Source: Clostridiales bacterium (GTDB taxonomy: Bacteria; Bacillota; Clostridia; Christensenellales; CAG-138). From it: DNA of 14,418 bases. Location of the stretch: contig JAISXK010000004.1 of assembly GCA_031270585.1 (NCBI GenBank), forward strand, positions 1 to 14,418. Direction: 5' to 3'. This document shows, piece after piece, positions 1 through 7,199 of this stretch (within the stretch, counting starts at the first letter, position 1; every line of letters starts with the position of its first letter). The position numbers were made by a program, and so were the translations under genes. Below the pieces are notes generated by a model. The model saw only the letters and a program-made list of their open reading frames with translations. It made no database searches and was not told the origin of the DNA.

Positions 1-1436
1 AACTGGGTTCCGCCATCAAGCCGCTGGCGGTGTATGGCCCGGCGTTTGACGCCGGCGCGTCGCCCGCCACCATTATAGGCAACTTCCCCGCGCCCATACA
101 GGGATGGACGAAGAGCCCCGGTTACCCTTATATCGGGTCGAGCGACTATATCGGCCCGCTGAGCATACGCCAGGGCATCGTTTCTTCGCTCAATGTCATG
201 GCGGTGCGCACGCTTTACGAATATGTAACGCCCGAAGTGGGCGCGCAATACCTTATCAACATGGATGCCGTGCCCTCTAAAATCAACGCAGACGGCCCCG
301 GTCTGGCGCTGGGCACATCCACGCTCACGACCATACAAACGGCGGCGGCGTTTGGCGCCATTGCTGCGGGCGGCGAGTATATCAAGCCGATGTCCTTTAC
401 AAAAGTGGTTGATGGCGACGGCAACGTGGTGCTTAACGCCGATACATTGCGCGAGACTAGGCGCATCTATAAAGAGAGTTCGGCGTATATGCTTGTCGAT
501 GTGCTGACCGACGCCGTAAACCGCGGTACCGGCAAGCGCGCCAGGATTGATAACATGACAGTGGCCGGAAAAACCGGCACAAACTCCGATTATAAAAGCG
601 TATACTTCGCGGGGATGACCCCCTATTACGCCGCAGCGGTGTGGGTGGGTCATGACGACCCGTCCGCCAGCACTCTCAAAAAAGGTACCGGCGGCGAATA
701 CGCCGCGCCCATCTGGCAGGCGTTTATGGAGCCTATTCACGAGGGCTTGCCCAATAAAAGCATCATCGATACGCCGCCCTCCTCGCTGGGGCTTGTGCGA
801 AAAACCGTTTGCCAGGTCTCGGGGTTATTGGCTACCGACGCATGCTACGCGGATCAAACCGGGCATACCCCCATCACGGATTGGATGCTGGATGAAAACG
901 CGCCCACCACCATGTGCGATATGCATGCCGCAGTGGCCATTTGCAGCGAAAGCGGCGCTATAGCGACGCAATACTGCCCCGAAAGCAGCGTTGTGGGCGG
1001 GGCTGTCGTGCTGATTAACCCCGGCACCTATTACGACCAGTTTACGGATGAAGAGCTTTCCACCGGGCTTACAAACTACGTGCGCACCATGCTGCCGCTG
1101 GATGCGTATGTGGAAAATATGACGGACTCGTATGGCCGCTGTCTCATACACGGGTATGAAGGGGCCGCAGCAGGCGAAACGGATGACGGCCAATCCAATT
1201 ACGGGGATAGTTTTCAGACGCTGCGCGAGTTGCGGCTGCAATCACAAGAGCTGCGCGCCGAAATAAAAGAATTTATCGACGCCAATAGCCTGGAGCTTTC
1301 TGAAAACAGCAAACTCAACGTGCACATGACGCAGTTGGATGCGTTGGCGCGCGGCAACAGTCCCGATAAGTTGCGGCAGGGCATAGCAAACGCCCGGGCC
1401 GACTATGAGGCGATACGCGACAAATATCTGGGGTGA
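1..1436 (+). CDS. Class A penicillin-binding protein (PBP1A-type), 3' part only
   Basis: This is the transpeptidase half of a bifunctional PBP, which cross-links peptidoglycan stem peptides outside the membrane. The frame is open from base 3, so the ATG at 30 is internal; the real start, membrane anchor and any glycosyltransferase domain lie off the left edge. All three penicillin-binding motifs are visible: SAIK at 9-20 (catalytic Ser at 9-11, followed by PL, as in the usual GSTxKP context), SLN at 186-194 and KTGT at 570-581, the last followed by a typical AVWVGHDD stretch. After the transpeptidase comes a tail of about 230 residues with six cysteines (KTVC, DACY, TMCD, AICSES, QYCPES, GRCL) and a helical, charged C-terminus that looks like coiled coil. 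Calling it class A rests on the motif context, because the glycosyltransferase part cannot be seen. The next gene starts three bases after the stop. Confidence 0.93.
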   Translation, partial: LGSAIKPLAVYGPAFDAGASPATIIGNFPAPIQGWTKSPGYPYIGSSDYIGPLSIRQGIVSSLNVMAVRTLYEYVTPEVGAQYLINMDAVPSKINADGPGLALGTSTLTTIQTAAAFGAIAAGGEYIKPMSFTKVVDGDGNVVLNADTLRETRRIYKESSAYMLVDVLTDAVNRGTGKRARIDNMTVAGKTGTNSDYKSVYFAGMTPYYAAAVWVGHDDPSASTLKKGTGGEYAAPIWQAFMEPIHEGLPNKSIIDTPPSSLGLVRKTVCQVSGLLATDACYADQTGHTPITDWMLDENAPTTMCDMHAAVAICSESGAIATQYCPESSVVGGAVVLINPGTYYDQFTDEELSTGLTNYVRTMLPLDAYVENMTDSYGRCLIHGYEGAAAGETDDGQSNYGDSFQTLRELRLQSQELRAEIKEFIDANSLELSENSKLNVHMTQLDALARGNSPDKLRQGIANARADYEAIRDKYLG

Positions 1437-1439
1437 ACC

Positions 1440-2072
1440 ATGCCGGAAAACGAGAAAAAGCGCCGTGCGCTGCTGGCGGCATATGAGGGGGAAAGAATGC
1501 GTCTGGCGCGCTTGGGCGCGCAAACGGATAAAGAGGGCATATTTGCGGCGCCGGTGTTTGGCGACGGACCCCTGTCGCCCAGACTGATGCTCATTGGCGA
1601 GGCGCCGGGCGCGGAAGAAGTGGCGGCGCGGCGCGCGTTTGTCGGTAAGGCCGGCCGCCAGTTGGATAAGCTGCTCGCGCAATCCGGCATCTGCCGGGCG
1701 GATATATATATCACAAACGCGGTAAAATACCGGCCGGTTACCGTTTCGGAAAAATCCATGCGCAACAGAACACCCTCTTCGAAGGAGGCGCGCGACGCGC
1801 TTGAACTGCTGGGAACGGAAATCGGCATATTGCGGCCGGCCATCATCGCAACGCTGGGCAATGTGCCGCTTGGCGCCTTGTTGGCGCTGGCGGGCGAAAA
1901 AAGGCGCGCCATAGGCGAACTGCACGGGCAAGCGGTTAAGCTTAACGTTGCCGGGCATGAAACGGTATTGTTTCCGCTTTATCACCCGGCGAGCGTCATC
2001 TATAACAGGGCGTTGCTGCCAACATGTGAAAACGACGCGCGGCGTTTGGGCAAACTGATATCAATCGCGTGA
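1440..2072 (+). CDS. Uracil-DNA glycosylase-like protein (COG1573, family 4 relative) without Fe-S cysteines
   Basis: This 210-residue protein carries the family 4 uracil-DNA glycosylase signature. These enzymes excise uracil from DNA and so start base-excision repair of deaminated cytosine. Visible motifs are GEAPGAEE (53-60), FVGKAGRQLD (67-76), TNAVKYRP (92-99), NRTPS (109-113) and the C-terminal HPAS (182-185). Classical family 4 enzymes hold a 4Fe-4S cluster with four cysteines: a CxxC near the N-terminus, one in TNxVKC and one shortly after. Here the N-terminal pair is absent, the third position is Tyr97, and the region of the fourth (around 118-122) has no Cys. The only cysteines, Cys85 and Cys196, lie elsewhere. 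It may be an active cluster-free branch or a divergent paralogue; I recall similar Cys-poor homologues in other Clostridia but cannot check. The ribosome binding site GGGGTGA (1430-1436) contains the PBP stop codon, which suggests coupled translation. Confidence 0.85.
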   Translation: MPENEKKRRALLAAYEGERMRLARLGAQTDKEGIFAAPVFGDGPLSPRLMLIGEAPGAEEVAARRAFVGKAGRQLDKLLAQSGICRADIYITNAVKYRPVTVSEKSMRNRTPSSKEARDALELLGTEIGILRPAIIATLGNVPLGALLALAGEKRRAIGELHGQAVKLNVAGHETVLFPLYHPASVIYNRALLPTCENDARRLGKLISIA

Positions 2073-2144
2073 AACATGGTAAATGCATACGCGCTGTGAA
2101 CAATCGGTGATAATAGGTTGAAGCCCCCAAACAGGGAACGCGCC

Positions 2145-2157
2145 TTATGGTATACTG
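2145..2157 (+). promoter_or_regulatory. Extended -10 promoter for the SH3b gene
   Basis: TTATGGTATACTG contains the -10 hexamer TATACT at 2151-2156, preceded by TG one base upstream (2148-2149), the extended -10 arrangement. No good -35 stands at 16-18 bases; the best is CAAACA at 2128-2133. Transcription would start near 2163, giving a leader of only about 11 bases that begins at the ribosome binding site. The same 13 bases occur before asnS on the other strand, which supports a real promoter motif. Confidence 0.6.
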
Positions 2158-2173
2158 ACGGAAGGTGAGAAGT

Positions 2174-3310
2174 ATGATAAAAAAGATATTTTGCTTGTTG
2201 CTGACAGGCGTTTTTTTCTTGTCTGCCAAACCGGGGGCGCTGGCCGCCGCGCGGCGCGAGTTTGGGCAGGTAACGGCCGAGGGCGTGCGCCTTCGGGACG
2301 CCGCCAGCGTCGAAAGCAACGTGCTTTTTGAGTTGGCGCTCAATACGGAAGTAGAGGTGTTGGGCGAGGATGGCGGTTGGTACCGCGTGCTGTATAACGG
2401 CGAGGTCGGCTATGTGCGGCAGGATTATATATTCGTAAATTCCACCGGCAGCCGCGCCGCCTATGTATTGCAGGATGACGTGAAGCTGCGCGGCGGGCCC
2501 GGCGCCAACGCATACGTTGTGGCCAGGCTTGCGGCCAGCCAGGGTGTAAAGGTGAAGCAAATGCTGGGCGACTGGTATTTTGTCGTGGCCAACGATAATG
2601 TGGGCTATGTGCACAGGGATTACCTGTTGATGACTAAGGCCACCAATACGTCCAGCAGCCTGTTGCGCGTGGGTATGGAAGGGCAGGAGGTCAAACGCGT
2701 GCAGGCGGAACTGAGCCGCAGGGGCTTTTTGCCTACGGCTGACGCCACCGGCACATACGGTTCAAAAACCAGAGACGCCGTGCGCGAGTTTCAAAAGGCG
2801 GCGGGGCTCGCCGCCGACGGTACCGCAGGCGCGCAAACGCTTTCGCTATTGTATGATAGAACCAACACGCTCACGAAAGCCAACGCACTGGCTACCCAGG
2901 TAAAGGGCAGTGTGGAACTGATCAACTGGTTTGACGGCGGGCAGGATATTATAAAAAAATATTCCAGCTTCACCATTATCGATGTAAAAACCGGCAAATC
3001 CTTCAGAGCGCGCCGCTTCGGCGGCTGGTACCATGCCGACAGCGAGCCGCTCACCGCCAACGATACGGCCGTATTCAAAAGCATCGTGGGGAGCTGGACG
3101 TGGGACAGGCGCGCCATGTGGGTGAAAATAGGCAACAGGGTAATCGCCGCCAGCATGAATTGCATGCCCCATTTGAGCAGCCCCACCAAAACCAATAATT
3201 TCCCGGGGCATTTTTGCGTTCACCTGTATAAATCCAAGGTGCACGAAAACAGCAAGGAATGCCCGCGCCACCAGGCAATGGTGCAGTCGGCCTACAGGGC
3301 GGGGCGGTAG
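2174..3310 (+). CDS. Secreted SH3b-SH3b-peptidoglycan-binding protein with a His/Cys-rich C-terminal domain
   Basis: A 378-residue exported, wall-associated protein. Residues 1-25 form a signal peptide (Lys-rich start, hydrophobic core, cleavage plausible near ALAA). Two bacterial SH3b domains follow, at about 31-88 and 96-153, each with the VRLRDAAS/VKLRGGPG strand and a final GYV..DY. A PG_binding_1 domain lies at about 164-228 (GMEGQEVKRVQ, GTYGSKTRDAVREFQ, GLAADG). Residues about 245-378 form a separate domain rich in invariant-looking residues: DVKTGKSF, HADSEPLT, NCMPH, GHFCVH (His346, Cys348, His350), His357 and His366. I remember this tail from clostridial wall proteins but know no function for it; a Cys/His enzyme such as an L,D-transpeptidase-like fold is only a guess. 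The start at 2174 is chosen because AGGTGA (2163-2168) sits five bases upstream; GTG at 2165 would lie inside that site. The gene probably acts on or reports the state of the wall, next to a two-component system. Confidence 0.85.
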   Translation: MIKKIFCLLLTGVFFLSAKPGALAAARREFGQVTAEGVRLRDAASVESNVLFELALNTEVEVLGEDGGWYRVLYNGEVGYVRQDYIFVNSTGSRAAYVLQDDVKLRGGPGANAYVVARLAASQGVKVKQMLGDWYFVVANDNVGYVHRDYLLMTKATNTSSSLLRVGMEGQEVKRVQAELSRRGFLPTADATGTYGSKTRDAVREFQKAAGLAADGTAGAQTLSLLYDRTNTLTKANALATQVKGSVELINWFDGGQDIIKKYSSFTIIDVKTGKSFRARRFGGWYHADSEPLTANDTAVFKSIVGSWTWDRRAMWVKIGNRVIAASMNCMPHLSSPTKTNNFPGHFCVHLYKSKVHENSKECPRHQAMVQSAYRAGR

Positions 3311-3359
3311 ACAATTGCCCCGGCGCGAAGCTGCATAAATACGATTACGGAGAAAAACC

Positions 3360-4037
3360 ATGAACATACTCATAGCGGATGACGACCAGGTTGTGCATGA
3401 ATCGCTGGGCCTGTATTTAAAGGCGGAGGGTTTTGAGCCGGTAGACGTTTACGACGGCGACGCGGCCGTTGCCGCCGCCAGCGACGATATCTCACTTTGC
3501 GTGCTGGACATCATGATGCCGGGCAAATCCGGCATTGAGGTTTGCAAAGAGATACGTAAGCATTCTAAATTGCCCATCATCATGCTTACGGCCAAGGGCG
3601 AGGAGATTGACCGCATCGTAGGGCTCGAACTGGGTGCCGACGATTATATCGTAAAGCCATTCAGCCCGCGCGAGGTGGTGGCGCGCATCAAGGCGGTGCT
3701 GCGCCGCACGCAGGAGCAGCAGGATGGCGACGACGGCGCGTTGCACTTCAACGGCCTTTCCATCGATCTGAAGAGTTATACCGTTACGCTTCGGGGCGGG
3801 CCCGTGGTATGCACGCCCAAAGAGATCGAAATATTGCATATGCTGGCGTCCAACCCCGGGCAGGTGTTTACGCGCGAGCAGCTGTTAAACCGCGTGTGGG
3901 GGTATGATTTTGCCGGCGAAACACGCACGGTGGATACGCATATCAAGCGCATACGCGCCAAGCTGGATAATCGGGATCTGGGCTGGAGCATTAAAACCAT
4001 ATACGGCGTGGGCTATAAATTTGAGGTTGAGCAGTAG
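3360..4037 (+). CDS. OmpR/PhoB-family response regulator
   Basis: A 225-residue cytoplasmic transcription factor. The receiver domain (1-115) has the acidic trio Asp7-Asp8-Asp9, the phosphoacceptor Asp50 in VLDIMMPG, Thr77 in MLTAKG and Lys99 in DYIVKPF. The effector (about 128-225) is a winged helix with the usual LTxKE-like start (CTPKEIEIL), REQLLNRVWGYDF, the recognition region RTVDTHIKRIRAKL and the closing GVGYKFE wing. All residues needed for phosphorylation are present. GGAG at 3349-3352 precedes the ATG by seven bases. The stop codon touches the ATG of the kinase gene with no gap, so the two form one translational unit. The sequence resembles the PhoP/WalR group, whose members control phosphate or wall genes; the actual stimulus cannot be read from this sequence. 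Confidence 0.95.
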   Translation: MNILIADDDQVVHESLGLYLKAEGFEPVDVYDGDAAVAAASDDISLCVLDIMMPGKSGIEVCKEIRKHSKLPIIMLTAKGEEIDRIVGLELGADDYIVKPFSPREVVARIKAVLRRTQEQQDGDDGALHFNGLSIDLKSYTVTLRGGPVVCTPKEIEILHMLASNPGQVFTREQLLNRVWGYDFAGETRTVDTHIKRIRAKLDNRDLGWSIKTIYGVGYKFEVEQ

Positions 4038-5969
4038 ATGCGCAGTATTTTCTTTCGGCGCATGGTCGCGTTGATGTTCTTTACGATGCTTGTAGCCTCC
4101 CTTCTGATGACGGGAGGTTATGTGTATTTGAGCAGGGATACCTATACCGCGCTCAAGCTGGATGAGTTGGTACCCAGGGCCGAGGCGGCAGGGCAGCTAT
4201 ACGTTGAATATTATAACGGGAAGATGGAGCTTTCATCGCTCAAGCGCGTGATCGCTGCCATGATGCAATCATCCGCCAATATGCGCTGCCTGATAACCGA
4301 TAGCGCGGGGCGGCCGATTTGCCAAACCGGGGATATTTTTGCGTTTTCCGGGGAATACCAGCTCACCGTGCAGCGCGAAGTTTCCATTGCGCTCGCGGGC
4401 GAGCGGATAGTGCGCAAAAGCTTTAAGATGGACGACGGCGAATACGCGCTTTCCGTGTGCGTACCCATCAAAGACGAGGCGGGTACGATATATGGCAGCG
4501 TCTTTTTATTAAAGCCGCTTACGGAAATGCGCCGTATTACCGGCAAGACGAGTGGCTCGCTCTATCTGGTGCTCGTGCTGGTGCTGCTGCTGATGTTCAT
4601 ACTCTCCTCCTTCGGGGGCAGGCATATTGTAGAGCCGCTGCGTAAGATGAGCGAGGTCGCCATAGAGATGCGCAACGGCAACTTTGACGTGCGGGCGGAT
4701 GGAACCGAGCGCGGCGAGTTTGGGCTGCTTGCGCGCGCCTTAAACGACCTGTGCGACAGTCTTTCGCAAACCATACACCAGCTGCGGGCGGAAAAAAGCC
4801 AGCTCAAGCAAATTTTAGCCAGCTTTACCGAGGGTGTGGTCGCTACCGACAGCCTGGGCTGCCTGACGCACTACAATACGGCGCTCAAGCGGATGTTTGG
4901 CGCCGTGCGGGTGGATACATCCATGGATCTTGTGCCCGACGAGGGAATATGGCGGGCGTTTGCCGATGTATACAGAACCGGCGAAACCCAAACCATGCGC
5001 TACCCTCTGCCGGGGGATAGAATGATATGGATCACCATATCTCCCGTAATCACAGAGGAGGGGGAGCGCACCGGCGTGGTGGGGCTATTTAAGGATATGT
5101 CCGAGGTGGAGAGGCTGGAGCGCCTGCGCGGCGAATACATCGCCAACATCAGCCACGAACTGCGCACGCCGCTAACAGCCGTGCGCGGGCTTTTGGAACC
5201 CCTGGCGGACGGTCTGGTGAAGAAGGATGCCGACAGGCGGCGTTATTACGATATCATGCTGCGAGAGGTACTGCGCCTGTCCAGGCTGATCACCGATATG
5301 CTGCAGCTTTCCCGGCTGCAATCCGGCACGGAATATACGGAATTGCGCGAAGTGGACGTGATGGAGATTTTGGAGGACGTTACAAAAAGCTACGCCAAAG
5401 AGGCGGCCGAGCGCGGCATTAATCTCACGTTGGAGGCGGACACGCTGCCTCATGTGCTCAGCGATCCCGACAGGGTGGAGCAGGTGTTGATCATACTGCT
5501 GGATAACGCTATCAAATACACCGGCGAAGGCGGCAGCGTTACCATCCGGGCGAAGGCCGGCGAGCGTGTTATTGTCAGTGTGGCCGATACGGGCCAGGGC
5601 ATTCGCGAGGAGGATTTGCCCCATATATTCGATCGCTTTTATACGGTGGATAAATCCCGCAAAGAAGGCGGTACGGGCTTGGGACTTTCCATAGCGCAGC
5701 AGGTGATGAACAAGCTGGGCGGCAAAATATCCGTAGAAAGCGAATACGGCGTGGGCAGTATATTCAGCTTCACGTTAAAAATCTATATGGTCAACGCCAT
5801 TGCCCTTGGTCCGGCGGCGGAGGATGACGACGACGCGGCCGGGCTGCCGCCCATTATGAAGCCGCAGCCGGGCAATCCCGCAAGTCCTCTGGACGCGCCC
5901 TATGAGGTGCTGCAAAGCCGCGAGGAAAGAACCGAAAAAAGCGAGCGCAAAAAGGGAAAGGGGCTGTAA
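4038..5969 (+). CDS. Membrane sensor histidine kinase (WalK/PhoR type: HAMP-PAS-HisKA-HATPase)
   Basis: A 643-residue membrane kinase, partner of the regulator it directly follows. Order: membrane helix 1 (about 9-30), extracellular sensor region (about 31-172), helix 2 (about 174-192), HAMP (about 194-245), PAS (about 255-355), HisKA with H-box ISHELRTP (phospho-His373), and HATPase_c with N-box LLDNAIKYT (487-495), G1 ADTGQGI (516-522), and the F-box FDRFYTVD leading to G2 GGTGLGL (544-550). Everything needed for kinase activity is there. After the ATPase fold ends (about 583) a tail of roughly 60 residues remains: an acidic EDDDDAA stretch, a proline-rich middle (GLPPIMKPQPGNP) and a charged Arg/Lys/Glu end. 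The sensor region matches no named ligand-binding domain by eye. GAGG at 4023-4026, inside the regulator gene, is the likely ribosome binding site. Confidence 0.95.
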   Translation: MRSIFFRRMVALMFFTMLVASLLMTGGYVYLSRDTYTALKLDELVPRAEAAGQLYVEYYNGKMELSSLKRVIAAMMQSSANMRCLITDSAGRPICQTGDIFAFSGEYQLTVQREVSIALAGERIVRKSFKMDDGEYALSVCVPIKDEAGTIYGSVFLLKPLTEMRRITGKTSGSLYLVLVLVLLLMFILSSFGGRHIVEPLRKMSEVAIEMRNGNFDVRADGTERGEFGLLARALNDLCDSLSQTIHQLRAEKSQLKQILASFTEGVVATDSLGCLTHYNTALKRMFGAVRVDTSMDLVPDEGIWRAFADVYRTGETQTMRYPLPGDRMIWITISPVITEEGERTGVVGLFKDMSEVERLERLRGEYIANISHELRTPLTAVRGLLEPLADGLVKKDADRRRYYDIMLREVLRLSRLITDMLQLSRLQSGTEYTELREVDVMEILEDVTKSYAKEAAERGINLTLEADTLPHVLSDPDRVEQVLIILLDNAIKYTGEGGSVTIRAKAGERVIVSVADTGQGIREEDLPHIFDRFYTVDKSRKEGGTGLGLSIAQQVMNKLGGKISVESEYGVGSIFSFTLKIYMVNAIALGPAAEDDDDAAGLPPIMKPQPGNPASPLDAPYEVLQSREERTEKSERKKGKGL

Positions 5970-6036
5970 CCGCCAGGCGCTCTCGCACGAATACGCGTCA
6001 ACCGCGCTTCAGTCTATTCTAAAGGCGCATATGCTC

Positions 6037-6065
6037 TTGGACGCATATCCGCATATTTTTATATT
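6037..6065 (+). promoter_or_regulatory. Possible promoter upstream of the SPOR gene
   Basis: TTGGAC (6037-6042), 17 bases, TATATT (6060-6065). Spacing is ideal and the -10 matches five of six, but the -35 only three of six. It lies in the 209-base gap after the kinase gene, giving a leader of about 105 bases that would contain the hairpin at 6121-6142. Confidence 0.35.
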
Positions 6066-6120
6066 CCCCACATATCCTGTACCATACGGGACAAGTGTAG
6101 CGGCGGGATGCCGCAACGCC

Positions 6121-6142
6121 CGGATACAGTGCGGCGTATCCG
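6121..6142 (+). other. Perfect 7-bp hairpin in the SPOR gene leader
   Basis: CGGATAC (6121-6127) and GTATCCG (6136-6142) are exact inverted complements separated by eight bases, AGTGCGGC. No T-run follows, so it is not an intrinsic terminator. It lies about 20 bases before the ribosome binding site and could be an operator or a leader structure. The rest of the gap holds no gene that I can support. Confidence 0.45.
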
Positions 6143-6178
6143 AAGACCCGTATATAAGTTGCAAGGGGGGATATTTTG

Positions 6179-7093
6179 ATGGAGTATCGGCGAAGAAAAC
6201 GCTATCGAAGCGCGCAATCAAGGCCGGGCGGCGCGGGCGCGGCAAAAACCATTGTGGCGCTGCTTGTGATAGCGGCCATTGTGTATGTGATCAGCGCGTC
6301 CACGGTGGGCGCCTGGATCGCAAAAAAGGTGATCGCGCCGGCATTTTCGGCGTTTGACAATCTGCTGCAGAGCAATACAGAAAAGGATGCGCCTGCGGCG
6401 GAAAACGCCGGGGGCATCGACATGCAAAGCGGCGCCCCAGGCGAGAAATCCGTCACGGACGAGGTGCTTTTGCCGGGCGTAGAATGCTACGCGCTGCAGA
6501 TGGGCGTATTCAGTAATTGGGACAACGCCAACACCCAGGCCGCGCAATTGCAGCAGCGGGGCGCCGGCGGTTATGTGATGGATGACGCCGGCAAATACCG
6601 CGTGCTTGCCGCAGCGTATGCCGCGCAGGATAGCTTAAAGCAGGTGCGCGAACAATTGGACGCAGACGGGGTAGAAAGCGCATCCTACGTATTCAACGCG
6701 CCCGACAGCACCTTGCGCGTGACGGGGACGCCCAAACAGTTGGATGGCATTACGGCGGGGTTTCAGGCGCTGACTGCCATTATGGAAGAAATGGCGGAAA
6801 CGTCGCTCGCGTTTGACCAGCAGCGGCAAACGGCGGATCAGGGCAGGGAAACGGCAAAAACCTTGCTTACACGCATAGAGGATGCCCGCACCGCGTTTTC
6901 AATGGTTGCTACTATGGCTCACCCCGTGCTTGAGGCCACGAAAAGCTGTTTTGACGAATATGAAACCGCCATGCGCGCGCTGTCGGCATATTCTTCACAA
7001 AGTTTTGTGGATTTTTCGTCGAAAATGAAATATACGCATTTAAAGATCGTATGCTCCTATTTAATGCTTGCACAAAAAATTGCCGAAATATAG
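6179..7093 (+). CDS. Membrane-anchored SPOR-domain protein
   Basis: A 304-residue protein with a very basic cytoplasmic N-terminus (YRRRKRYR), one membrane helix at about 23-42 and an outer part of about 260 residues. Residues about 100-175 read as a SPOR domain (YALQMGVFSNWDNA, then a repeated half with KYRVLAAAYAAQD), a fold that binds glycan strands stripped of stem peptides. The remaining 130 residues are helical and carry no motif I know. The start at ATG 6179 is preferred over TTG 6176 because AAGGGGGG (6163-6170) lies eight bases before it. Downstream of two wall-related genes and a two-component system, it fits a role in wall remodelling, division or spore formation; this is inference. 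The last 30 or so codons (from about 7000) turn AT-rich like the following gene, so the C-terminus may not be the ancestral one. Confidence 0.8.
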   Translation: MEYRRRKRYRSAQSRPGGAGAAKTIVALLVIAAIVYVISASTVGAWIAKKVIAPAFSAFDNLLQSNTEKDAPAAENAGGIDMQSGAPGEKSVTDEVLLPGVECYALQMGVFSNWDNANTQAAQLQQRGAGGYVMDDAGKYRVLAAAYAAQDSLKQVREQLDADGVESASYVFNAPDSTLRVTGTPKQLDGITAGFQALTAIMEEMAETSLAFDQQRQTADQGRETAKTLLTRIEDARTAFSMVATMAHPVLEATKSCFDEYETAMRALSAYSSQSFVDFSSKMKYTHLKIVCSYLMLAQKIAEI

Positions 7094-7123
7094 TTGGTAA
7101 AACAATAGGAAAATACGTATAAT
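7094..7123 (+). promoter_or_regulatory. Sigma-A-type promoter of the dehydrogenase gene
   Basis: TTGGTA (7094-7099), 18 bases, TATAAT (7118-7123): a perfect -10 and a four-of-six -35. It begins immediately after the stop codon of the SPOR gene. Transcription would start near 7130, giving a leader of about 70 bases, so the dehydrogenase can be expressed on its own. Confidence 0.6.
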
Positions 7124-7199
7124 AAACAGATGCGTTGTAGCTGAAAATATGAAAATGGCGTTTCAGGAAAACATGGTTTAAATTGATGGGAGAAATAAA

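Noticed and set aside
1242..1985. Long antisense frame (247 codons) opposite the PBP end and glycosylase gene
   Set aside because: It is rich in Arg, His and Gln with no domain, and opposes two clear genes; it is a shadow frame of GC-rich coding sequence.
2000..2614. Antisense frame of 204 codons opposite the SH3b gene
   Set aside because: No motif, overlaps a well-supported gene and its promoter, and the sequence looks like a reverse-frame shadow.
3315..3345. Possible promoter before the response regulator
   Set aside because: TTGCCC has no acceptable -10 at 16-18 bases; candidates TAAATA and TACGAT stand at 15 and 19 bases.
6029..6065. Terminator-like repeat ATATGC-8-GCATAT followed by T-rich sequence after the kinase gene
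   Set aside because: The stem is only six AT-rich pairs and the T-run is not adjacent; it overlaps the possible promoter and is too weak to call.
5902..6357. + strand frame of 151 codons bridging the kinase end and the SPOR start
   Set aside because: It overlaps both genes in another frame, has no good ribosome binding site and has an Arg/Cys-rich composition typical of a wrong frame.
7149..7181. Ten-codon open frame in the dehydrogenase leader (MKMAFQENMV)
   Set aside because: No ribosome binding site and no run of one regulatory amino acid or attenuator hairpin; short AT-rich sequence gives such frames by chance.
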